From the NCBI GenBank assembly GCA_017625185.1, contig JAGALN010000167.1, positions 1-14,298 of the forward strand: DNA of 14,298 nt. The letters are read 5' to 3'. The translations under genes and the position numbers were made by a program. The notes under the pieces are model-generated. The model saw only the letters and a list, made by a program, of their open reading frames with translations. It made no database searches and had not been told where the DNA came from. This document shows positions 5,445-12,220 of this stretch, in pieces. The DNA is from Clostridia bacterium. GTDB taxonomy: Bacteria > Bacillota > Clostridia > Monoglobales > Monoglobaceae. Within the stretch, counting starts at the first letter, position 1. Each line of letters begins with the position of its first letter.

Positions 5445-8066
5445 CTATTTGGTATCGTACCAGCTTTTTCCGGTGTTCATGTCCACCACAAGGGGAACAC
5501 TTAATTTGCAGGCGTTCTCCATTTCTTCTTTCAAAACGACTTGGGCACGGTCCGCATCCGCCTTGGAGGATTCCACAATCAGTTCGTCATGAACCTGAAG
5601 AATCAGCTTGGCGTCCAGCTTTTCTTCTTTCAAACGCCGGTAAACCCGAACCATGGCAATTTTGATAATGTCAGCGGCACTGCCCTGAATGGGAGCATTC
5701 ATGGCGACCCGTTCCCCGAATGCCTGGGTAATTCGGTTAGAAGCTTTCAGCTCCGGCATGTTCCGCCGTCTGCCCAGCATGGTTTCTGCATAGCCCTTTT
5801 CTCTGGCGTCTACAATGGCTTTCTTCATATAGGCGTCTACCTTTGGGTAGTTTTCCAGATACCCTTTGATGTAGGCGTCTGCCTCCTTAATAGAAATCTT
5901 CAAATCCTGGGAGAGGGAGAAGGCACCGATTCCATAGACAATCCCGAAGTTGACCGCCTTGGCACCGGAACGCATGGCGGGGGTTACCTGGTCCATGGGT
6001 ACTCCGAACACCTGGGATGCGGTGCGGGTATGGATGTCCTGCTCCTTTAAAAAGGCATCCCGCATGGTTTCGTCCCCGGAAATATGGGCAAGAACCCGCA
6101 GTTCAATCTGGGAGTAGTCCGCATCAATCAAAATGCGATCTCCCTCGGCGGCAAACATCCGCCGGATTTCCCGGCCCAGCTCGGTGCGGACGGGTATGTT
6201 TTGCAGATTCGGCTCGGTACTGCTGATTCTGCCCGTGGCGGTGACCGTCTGGTTGAAGCTGGAATGAATACGACCCGTTTTGGAATTTATCTGGGGAAGC
6301 AGACCCTCCACATAGGTGGAGTGGAGCTTAGAGAGATGTCGAAATTCCAGAACCTTTTCCGCAATGGGATGCTCTTTGGCAAGACCGGTTAAGACATCCA
6401 CGTTGGTGGAGTAGCCGTTTTTGTTCTTTTTTCCTCCGGGAAGTCCCAGCTTGTGAAAGAGAATCTCCCCCAGCTGTTTGGGGGAATTGATGTTGAATTC
6501 CTCTCCTGCCAGGTCATAGATTTCCTGGGTCAAAAGGACAATCTTTCCCGAAAGCATTTCCCCGAACTTTCCCAACGCCTCCTTGTCCACATAGACGCCG
6601 AGCTCCTGCATCTCTGCCAAAACTTTGATGAGGGGCAGCTCAATTTCGTAATATAAATCGTGTTGACCGTCCTTTTCGATTCGTTTTTTGAAATACCTTG
6701 CCAGCTCAAAAATGGCAACAGTTCGGTCGGCAAGTGTCTGACTCCGATTTTCCTCCGGCTGGTCAAAGCACATGGTTATCTGGCCATCTTCCTGGGTACG
6801 GTCAGCGGTTTCCGAGAGCTCCCTTCCCAGATACTTCAAACAAAGTCCCTCCAAATCATAACTGCTCTGGGTGGGCTCTGCCAGATAGGCTGCCAGCATC
6901 ACATCAAAGGAAAGTCCCTCAAAAGCAATACCCTGCTTGCGCAAGGAAAGCATATCCTCCTTCCCATGAAATCCTTCTTTGGATAGAGTGGAATTTTCAA
7001 AGAAAGCCTTCAGTTCGTTCCTTGTCATAGATGCGGCATAAACCCTTTTGCCGTCCAAGGTGGCATAGAGGGTGGAGCCCTCCAACAGATAGCAGACCGC
7101 TCCCCGGTCAGGAAGCAGAGAGAGTAATTCTCTGCCGGATACCGATTGCAAGGTTCCGGAGATTTTCTCAGCACCGGCGGGCGCACCCCCTCCTAGGGGA
7201 AGGTCCAGTTTTTGCAAAAAGGACTTAAACTGCAACCGGGTAAAGAGTGCTCCCAGAGTTTCCTTGTTATAGTCCCGGAGCCGGAACTGCTCCAAGTTCA
7301 GCTCCATGGGCACAGAGCAGTCGATGGTGGCAAGGGTCTTGCTCAAAAAGGCGCTGTCCCTATCCTCAGCCAGCTTCTTCCGTACCGAGGGGGTGACCTC
7401 TAAGGCATCCAGATTTTCGTATATAGCTTCAATACTCTGGTAATTTTGAATCAAAGAGAAGGCAGTCTTTTCTCCGATGCCCTTGACGCCGGGAATGTTG
7501 TCCGAGGGGTCACCCATCAGACCTTTCACATCAATAAAGGCGGAGGGAGTTACCCCGTATTTTTCCATGACCTCTTGAGGACCGTAATCGGTGGTGGTGG
7601 TCTGTCCCATCCGGGTAATGACCAGCTTGATAACCGTGTTTTCTGATGCCAGCTGCAAATCGTCTTTGTCTCCGGTGAGAATCCGGCAGGCAATGTTCTT
7701 TTGGTTACAAAGGGAAGAGACGGTACCGATTAAATCGTCCGCCTCGTAACCTTCTTTTTCGATACAAGCACAGTTCATGGCAGCGAGCACTTCTTTGATC
7801 AGCGGCAGCTGAACCAGGAAGTCCTCGGGAGCCGGTTTCCGTTGTGCCTTGTATAAATCATACATCTTATGCCGGAAGGTTTTCGCCTTTACGTCAAAGG
7901 CAACCACCAGATAATCCGGCGCTTCCTCCTCCAGATGCTTAAAGAGGATATTTAAAAACCCATAGACCGCATTGGTGGGTGTGCCGTCTGGTGCGGTCAG
8001 GGGACGGATGCCATAGTAGGCACGGTTTAGAATGCTGTTTCCGTCAATGATTAAGAGCTTTTCCAT
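5445..8066 (-). CDS. polA: DNA polymerase I
   Basis: An 873-residue family A polymerase that removes RNA primers and fills repair gaps. The N-terminal 5'-3' exonuclease (residues 1-290) has LIIDGN at 5-10, YEADDLIGT at 107-115, TGDKDDLQL at 131-139, and a helix-hairpin-helix VKGLMGDPSDNIPGVKGIGEK at 180-200. The middle 3'-5' exonuclease-like domain (about 305-460) lacks the DxE metal-binding motif, so proofreading is probably absent, as in Bacillus Pol I. The polymerase domain has TATGRISS at 609-616, motif A DADYSQIELR at 648-657, motif B RSGAKAVNFGIVYG at 699-712 and motif C VHDELIVE at 825-832. The ATG at 8064-8066 has GAGGA 7 nt upstream, inside the last codons of the anti-sigma gene, whose stop is only 3 nt away. 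This suggests coupled translation. It ends before the bidirectional terminator. Confidence 0.98.
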   Translation of the reverse strand: MEKLLIIDGNSILNRAYYGIRPLTAPDGTPTNAVYGFLNILFKHLEEEAPDYLVVAFDVKAKTFRHKMYDLYKAQRKPAPEDFLVQLPLIKEVLAAMNCACIEKEGYEADDLIGTVSSLCNQKNIACRILTGDKDDLQLASENTVIKLVITRMGQTTTTDYGPQEVMEKYGVTPSAFIDVKGLMGDPSDNIPGVKGIGEKTAFSLIQNYQSIEAIYENLDALEVTPSVRKKLAEDRDSAFLSKTLATIDCSVPMELNLEQFRLRDYNKETLGALFTRLQFKSFLQKLDLPLGGGAPAGAEKISGTLQSVSGRELLSLLPDRGAVCYLLEGSTLYATLDGKRVYAASMTRNELKAFFENSTLSKEGFHGKEDMLSLRKQGIAFEGLSFDVMLAAYLAEPTQSSYDLEGLCLKYLGRELSETADRTQEDGQITMCFDQPEENRSQTLADRTVAIFELARYFKKRIEKDGQHDLYYEIELPLIKVLAEMQELGVYVDKEALGKFGEMLSGKIVLLTQEIYDLAGEEFNINSPKQLGEILFHKLGLPGGKKNKNGYSTNVDVLTGLAKEHPIAEKVLEFRHLSKLHSTYVEGLLPQINSKTGRIHSSFNQTVTATGRISSTEPNLQNIPVRTELGREIRRMFAAEGDRILIDADYSQIELRVLAHISGDETMRDAFLKEQDIHTRTASQVFGVPMDQVTPAMRSGAKAVNFGIVYGIGAFSLSQDLKISIKEADAYIKGYLENYPKVDAYMKKAIVDAREKGYAETMLGRRRNMPELKASNRITQAFGERVAMNAPIQGSAADIIKIAMVRVYRRLKEEKLDAKLILQVHDELIVESSKADADRAQVVLKEEMENACKLSVPLVVDMNTGKSWYDTK

Positions 8067-8069
8067 GGT

Positions 8070-8978
8070 TTATTCCTCATCTTCGGTAATAATAATTAAA
8101 AATTCTGTTTTTTCCGCAGATAAGCCGTCCTGGGTGATGCTGAGAGATTCCTCAAAGGAAAGCAGGTTTTCCGCAATCTTCGGGGAAAGCTGCAGTACAG
8201 TAGCGTCGGCATCAACGCCAGGGATAAGTTCCCGGGGATCGGTTTTTAATAAATAGGATTTCCATTCGTAGCCCGAGGCTGTCTGCCAACCATCCAGAAA
8301 GGCTTGGGTATTTAGCAATGTCAGACAGGTAATCCTGTCGTATTGCCGGGGAAGGGCAAAGCCTATGGGGGAGTCTTCGGTTTCCAAAGATGCAGGAGCG
8401 GGAATATCGTCAGCCACTGCTGGGGTTGGTGCATCCGGTGCCAGTTCGGTCTGGGCAGGAGCGGGAGCCTCAGCTACCGGCTGGGTGGTTGTTGCCGGCT
8501 GGGTGGTTGTTGCCGGCTGGGGGGCGTCGGTTGTTGGGTTGGTTACAACCGGGGTGGGCACCGAACTTTCTATGGGAGCCGGGCTTTTCGCCGGAGGTTC
8601 TGTTAGGATTTGGTCGGCATTTCTCCATTGGTCATAAAGACCCGAAGAGAAGACGCCGATAACCAAAGCAAGACACGCCAGTGCCGGTGCCAGGGTTTTG
8701 AACCCACCCCAGCGGAGAAGTTTTTGGCGGCTTGGCTTTTCTGCCGTCATTTCTTCGGCTGCATGGGAGAGTTTTTTGTGTAATTCTGCCGAAAAAGTCG
8801 CAGGAAGAGGAATTTCTTCACGAAGGGCCGAAACCAGGAGGGATAATCGCTCCGCTTCCTCACGGCAAGAGGGACAGCCCTGCAAATGCGCTTCTATTTT
8901 TTTTGTTTCAGCATAGGAAAGCTCCTGGGCAACAAAGCTCCAGAGGGAATCCCGACAATGTTTGCAATCCGTCTGCAT
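8070..8978 (-). CDS. anti-sigma factor with zinc-finger (zf-HC2/ZAS) domain and unknown ectodomain
   Basis: A 302-residue single-pass membrane protein. The cytoplasmic ZAS domain (about residues 1-75) shows Cys5-x2-Cys8 and His31-x3-Cys35-x2-Cys38, the zinc-binding pattern of anti-sigma factors that sequester ECF sigma factors. A transmembrane helix covers about 94-112. A Pro/Thr/Ala-rich linker (127-204) follows, containing a duplicated QPATTT. A C-terminal domain of about 95 residues (205-302), presumably extracytoplasmic and unrecognised, ends in EFLIIITEDEE. The partner should be the ECF sigma gene 46 bp upstream. The start is ATG 8978, with AAAGGAG at 8987-8993 leaving an 8-nt spacing. 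The in-frame GTG 8987 and ATG 8984 lie on or too near that site. The ectodomain may be a sensor, but its signal is unknown. Confidence 0.88.
   Translation of the reverse strand: MQTDCKHCRDSLWSFVAQELSYAETKKIEAHLQGCPSCREEAERLSLLVSALREEIPLPATFSAELHKKLSHAAEEMTAEKPSRQKLLRWGGFKTLAPALACLALVIGVFSSGLYDQWRNADQILTEPPAKSPAPIESSVPTPVVTNPTTDAPQPATTTQPATTTQPVAEAPAPAQTELAPDAPTPAVADDIPAPASLETEDSPIGFALPRQYDRITCLTLLNTQAFLDGWQTASGYEWKSYLLKTDPRELIPGVDADATVLQLSPKIAENLLSFEESLSITQDGLSAEKTEFLIIITEDEE
8477..8521 (-). repeat. 18-bp tandem repeat in the anti-sigma linker
   Basis: The plus-strand unit CCGGCTGGGTGGTTGTTG occurs twice exactly (8477-8494 and 8495-8512), and the first 8 bases of a third copy begin at 8513. 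It encodes QPATTT repeats in the extracytoplasmic linker. Being in frame, copy-number slippage would lengthen or shorten the linker without breaking the protein. Confidence 0.9.
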
Positions 8979-9024
8979 GACCATCACTCCTTTCTCGTAG
9001 GTTTTACTTGATTAGACGAAAAAA

Positions 9025-9603
9025 TCAATCAAATAGTTCCCGATTCTGCAATAAAATTTTTTTCAGGTTCTCCCGGGCACGATTAATCCGGGATTTGACA
9101 GTGCCTTCGGAACATTTGAGAATTTTCGCAATTTCCTCATAGGAAAGTCCTCGGACCTCCCGAAGCAAAATCACTTTTTTGTGTTCCTCTTTCAGCTTGC
9201 CGATTGCTAGATGGATGGCCTGCTGTATGGCTTTTCGCTCCGCTGATTCCTCCGGTGTGGGTCCGGTATCCCTCAGGTCGGTGGCAAGGCTGCCATCCTC
9301 GGTTTCCAGTTCCTCATCCAGAGAATAGGCGGTGTGCCGGCGCTGCTTTTTTTGTTCGTCCAGACAGGTGGTGGTTGCCACCCGATAGAGCCAGGTGGAG
9401 AATTTAGAATCCCCTCGGAAGTTCTTCAGGTTTCGGAAGACCTTGACCAGGACCTCCTGGGTCATGTCGGCCGCATCCTCTTGGTTCCCGGCAATCCGGT
9501 AGGCAATGGAAAAAATGGATTTTTGATGGTCAGCAATCAGCTGTTCAAAGGCGACAGCGTTTCCGGCTTGTGCGCTTTGAATCAGTTCTTGTTCTGATAA
9601 CAT
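9025..9603 (-). CDS. ECF (extracytoplasmic function) RNA polymerase sigma factor
   Basis: A 192-residue sigma-70 family protein with only regions 2 and 4. Region 2 (about residues 22-90) has DAADMTQEVLVKVFRNLKNF at 43-62 and STWLYRVATTTCLDEQKK at 69-86. An acidic linker (94-122) follows. Region 4 (about 125-185) has EEHKKVILLREVRGLSYEEI and the helix-turn-helix CSEGTVKSRINRARENL at 164-180. It resembles the SigW/RpoE-like groups. The start is ATG 9603, because AGGAGG (9612-9617) lies 8 nt upstream; the longer frame to 9657 would run into the spoIIE stop region. The anti-sigma gene follows after 46 bp, the usual paired layout. The regulon is unknown, and I found no convincing ECF-type autoregulatory promoter in the 50-bp gap. 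Confidence 0.93.
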   Translation of the reverse strand: MLSEQELIQSAQAGNAVAFEQLIADHQKSIFSIAYRIAGNQEDAADMTQEVLVKVFRNLKNFRGDSKFSTWLYRVATTTCLDEQKKQRRHTAYSLDEELETEDGSLATDLRDTGPTPEESAERKAIQQAIHLAIGKLKEEHKKVILLREVRGLSYEEIAKILKCSEGTVKSRINRARENLKKILLQNRELFD

Positions 9604-9611
9604 TTTTTCCA

Positions 9612-9617
9612 CCTCCT
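9612..9617 (-). promoter_or_regulatory. Shine-Dalgarno site of the ECF sigma gene
   Basis: A full AGGAGG reading on the minus strand, 8 nt before ATG 9603. It fixes the start, in preference to the longer in-frame extension toward 9657. Confidence 0.85.
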
Positions 9618-9653
9618 GTTCCCCATAACCATACCATATTTCGGGACACTGTG

Positions 9654-11990
9654 TCAAGCGGATCTGTCCAGTCGAAGCACCAGGACTGTCATGTCATCAT
9701 CTGCTTCCCCGCCCTTGAGGGCAAGTGCCTGCTTTAGAATTTCATCAGCCAAGGCTTGGGGAGACACATTCAGGGATGCTTTGTCAATGGTCTGCCGGAG
9801 CCAATCCCCGCCGGATTCCTTGAGGGAAAGTCCGTCGCTGACCATAACCACCGTGTCCCCAACGGAAAGCTGATGGGCAAAGGTTTCCACCTCCACTCCG
9901 GAGAGAACACCTACCGGAAGAGAGGCTGAACGGACGGTTTCGGTGCCGTTTTTTCGTTTGATGTAGCTGGGTTCGGCGCCGTTTTTGATAAACTCCGCCT
10001 CGCCGGTATAGAGGTCCACCATGCACAAATCCACGGTGGCAAAAGCCTCGTTTGCGGATTTCATCACCATGACAGAGTTGATGAGCTTCACCGCAACGGT
10101 TTTGTCAAAGCCGGCATCCATAAAGGCGTTCAAAAGGGAGATGGTGGCACTGCTCTCTCGGCAGGCAAGGTGACCTGTTCCCATGCCGTCGCTTAGGGTG
10201 GCAAGGTACTTTCCGCCGCTTAACTGGTTTAGAATATGGGCATCTCCGGATTCCTCATCCTTTTGAGAAGAGGCAACGGCGGCGTCAATGGTTAAAGACG
10301 GTACCTCCCGGAAGAGAAGGATGCCGGGAGTTTCTTCTTCTGCTTGGACAAAGTTCTTTCCGAGGACATGCCGGAGCACCGAGAGAAGAACAGCCTTATC
10401 CGCTTTCAGGGAGTTTCTGAGAAGGAACTGAACACTTTGCCGCCCGTCCAGACCCCGGGTCACAGTAATCTGCTCAGGGCGGAGTGCCTTTTTCTCCAAT
10501 CGGCACCGAATCTCGTCGGCGGCAAGTCGGTCGGGAGATGCGTCGTTTTCCAACTCTGCACCCAGCCTTGCAAGAAGTTCGGAAACACCGCTGAATTGTT
10601 CCCCCACAAGAAGCCGGTTTTCACAGAGCTTCTGTTTCCAGACCTGATTGATTTTATAAATCTCAAAAAGCCGGTTGATTTCTGTGAGAAATCCGTCCAG
10701 ATTCAGGCACCGCTCTGAAAAATAAGGGTCCACATCCAGCTTGCGGACCACCCCTTTTCGCTCCAGGCGTTCCAGAAGCTGGAACAAGGACTGATAGGTG
10801 GCATTGAAATTCCGTTTCCAGCACTCCTTGACCTTGGGGCAGGTGCGGCAGACGTGGGAGGCGGCAATATCAAAAAGAGCGGCAATGTCCTGGGAGTTTA
10901 GATTGTCGTCCTTGTCCGAAATACGGAAAAAAGTGTCGGCGAGAGTTTGAAAGGAGTCCGCTGCCAGAGCCAGCTTGGTTTTTAGATGTGTCTTGTAGGG
11001 ATCAACCGGCTTTGGCAGAGGTGGACCAAAGTCGGTATAGGGATGAAGTGCTGCAAAGAGGCTGTCCGGGACCAGAAGGAGCAACCCAGCACCGATGGCA
11101 GCTTCAAAGTATCGGATTGACGGAACATGGCTGCCGTAGGCGTAAAAAGCCAGAACCAACCCGGCAATGGCAAGACCGCCTGCAACAGTGTATTTCCGGA
11201 ATTGGCTGCAGATGCCGCAGATTAGACCGCAGACACTGAAAAGTGCAAGACAAGACAGGAGCTCTGGACCATATCCCAGCAAAAGTCCCAGAGCAGGCCC
11301 CAGGAGGGTAGCGCTCTGCACCCCACCGGAGATGGCAACAGTGCCCAGCAGGAAAAAACCGAGGATGTTGGCAACAGACACCCAATCGGCTCCCCAGAAG
11401 TTCCGGAAGCTCAGGAGAACAATTCCGGTCAAAAGCCAAAGACTCAGCTTGTCCTCTCTGCTAGGTGTTTTGGTGGAAAAGGTCTTGCCTGAGAGCAGGC
11501 TCCCGCAACGGTCAAAGGAGAGAACCCCCAGAGCCGCTATGGCGGGGTCCAGCAAAAGAGTCAAAACCCCGGAAAGGGAAAACCCGTTCCAAAGCATAGA
11601 GAATGCGTTGAAAAACAAAAGCACCCCGGCGGATAAGACTGCCATGGTTTTGTGAGTCAATGTCTGGGGGTGCTCTGAAAAGAGAAGAATTCCTATCAGG
11701 GCAACGGCGGCGCCGATGTACCGCAGACAGAACCAACTCCCCAGACTGACATATCCTGCCAGAACCAGAAAGAAGGTTAGAATGCTGTGTAGAGAGAACC
11801 GTCGTTCCAATGCAAGAAAAGCAATGCCGAAGGGGGCGATGCCCGGTAGGGGCACCGCTCGTGCTGCTAAAAATCCAACCCCCCGAATCAAAATATCCCA
11901 AAAAGACGGATGGGTCATCACCCGCGCGGGCTTTCTTTTTTGGGGAATCAGGACAATATCCCCTTGGGTTCGTTCCTTAATTTCTCTCAT
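9654..11990 (-). CDS. spoIIE: stage II sporulation protein E, PP2C-type phosphatase
   Basis: A 778-residue membrane phosphatase. At asymmetric division SpoIIE dephosphorylates SpoIIAA, freeing sigma-F from SpoIIAB in the forespore. Residues about 33-315 hold many hydrophobic segments, as expected for the multi-pass N-terminal domain. The middle regulatory region has a CRTCPKVKECW cysteine cluster at 381-391. The C-terminal PP2C domain has LSDGMGTGHLACRESS at 599-614 (Asp601), ATVDLCMVDLYTG at 651-663, KNGAEPSYI at 669-677, MVSDGL at 716-721 (Asp719) and ADDDMTVLVLRL at 763-774. All expected metal-binding acidic residues appear present. The start is ATG 11990, with AGGAGG 7 nt upstream; a longer frame begins at 12041, inside the promoter region. 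In many relatives spoIIE sits in other surroundings, but here it heads a row with ECF sigma, anti-sigma and polA. Confidence 0.96.
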   Translation of the reverse strand: MREIKERTQGDIVLIPQKRKPARVMTHPSFWDILIRGVGFLAARAVPLPGIAPFGIAFLALERRFSLHSILTFFLVLAGYVSLGSWFCLRYIGAAVALIGILLFSEHPQTLTHKTMAVLSAGVLLFFNAFSMLWNGFSLSGVLTLLLDPAIAALGVLSFDRCGSLLSGKTFSTKTPSREDKLSLWLLTGIVLLSFRNFWGADWVSVANILGFFLLGTVAISGGVQSATLLGPALGLLLGYGPELLSCLALFSVCGLICGICSQFRKYTVAGGLAIAGLVLAFYAYGSHVPSIRYFEAAIGAGLLLLVPDSLFAALHPYTDFGPPLPKPVDPYKTHLKTKLALAADSFQTLADTFFRISDKDDNLNSQDIAALFDIAASHVCRTCPKVKECWKRNFNATYQSLFQLLERLERKGVVRKLDVDPYFSERCLNLDGFLTEINRLFEIYKINQVWKQKLCENRLLVGEQFSGVSELLARLGAELENDASPDRLAADEIRCRLEKKALRPEQITVTRGLDGRQSVQFLLRNSLKADKAVLLSVLRHVLGKNFVQAEEETPGILLFREVPSLTIDAAVASSQKDEESGDAHILNQLSGGKYLATLSDGMGTGHLACRESSATISLLNAFMDAGFDKTVAVKLINSVMVMKSANEAFATVDLCMVDLYTGEAEFIKNGAEPSYIKRKNGTETVRSASLPVGVLSGVEVETFAHQLSVGDTVVMVSDGLSLKESGGDWLRQTIDKASLNVSPQALADEILKQALALKGGEADDDMTVLVLRLDRSA

Positions 11991-11997
11991 GACAATT

Positions 11998-12003
11998 CCT
12001 CCT
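11998..12003 (-). promoter_or_regulatory. Shine-Dalgarno site of spoIIE
   Basis: AGGAGG on the minus strand, 7 nt before ATG 11990. It selects this start over the in-frame ATG at 12041, which lies between the proposed -35 and -10 elements and so would be upstream of the transcript start. Confidence 0.85.
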
Positions 12004-12020
12004 AAGTAGTTTCTGTTATC

Positions 12021-12054
12021 ATAATATCCAATATTTTCCAATTAATCTGTCGAA
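12021..12054 (-). promoter_or_regulatory. putative Spo0A-activated spoIIE promoter with 0A box
   Basis: The plus strand reads TGTCGAA at 12048-12054, an exact Spo0A box. On the minus strand the overlapping TCGACA (12053-12048) matches the sigma-A -35 at 5 of 6 positions, and TATTAT (12026-12021) is a -10-like hexamer 21 nt further on. Spo0A-activated sigma-A promoters of spoIIE and spoIIG in Bacillus also have 0A boxes and a spacer about 4-5 bp longer than normal, as I recall. A single 0A box is seen, with no obvious tandem partner. Confidence 0.65.
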
Positions 12055-12220
12055 ACCAGTTGGGAGGAAGAAAAAACTTTCCTTTTTCAAGAAAGGTCTT
12101 TTCTTCTTTTCAAAAGTATGATACAATGATGCTATCAATGGGGAAGTATTTCCTAAAATGAGTATCAAAATTCCGACACGGACAAAGTGCCGGGAAAGGA
12201 TAGAAGAAGAGTTGGTGAAG
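12055..12220. other. divergent intergenic region between spoIIE and the exported-protein gene
   Basis: This stretch is outside the spoIIE promoter and before the plus-strand gene. It holds an A/T- and pyrimidine-rich segment (12071-12115) with a weak hairpin, CCTTTT-TCAA-GAAAGG at 12081-12096, then the plus-strand promoter and leader. No other gene or strong structure is visible. An alternative in-frame ATG for the exported protein lies at 12158-12160. Confidence 0.5.
12119..12127 (+). promoter_or_regulatory. extended -10 promoter for the exported multidomain protein
   Basis: TGATACAAT at 12119-12127 has a TG-N extension and a TACAAT -10 (5 of 6). The -35 position at 17-bp spacing (12099-12104, TTTTCT) matches poorly, as is common for extended -10 promoters. 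GATACAAT also resembles a sigma-E -10, but no sigma-E-type -35 is visible. Transcription would start near 12134, leaving a leader of about 87 nt to ATG 12221. Confidence 0.5.

Noticed and set aside
5390..5665. Plus-strand open frame after metY
   Set aside because: It begins inside the terminator hairpin and runs antisense to polA with no domain.
9645..9655. Palindrome GACACTGTGTC at the spoIIE stop codon
   Set aside because: Only 5 bp per arm with a 1-base centre and no T tract. It is too short for a terminator and there is no evidence for an operator.
9669..9676. AGTCGAA as a second Spo0A box
   Set aside because: It has one mismatch and lies in the conserved 3' coding end of spoIIE with no promoter around it.
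9880..9912. GGAAAC ... CGTT on the minus strand within spoIIE as an ECF-type autoregulated promoter
   Set aside because: Spacing and sequence are off consensus, it lies far inside coding sequence, and such short motifs are expected by chance.
12071..12096. Possible terminator on the minus strand (short stem then TTTTTT) upstream of spoIIE
   Set aside because: The stem is about 5 bp with mismatches, and no minus-strand gene lies upstream to be terminated.
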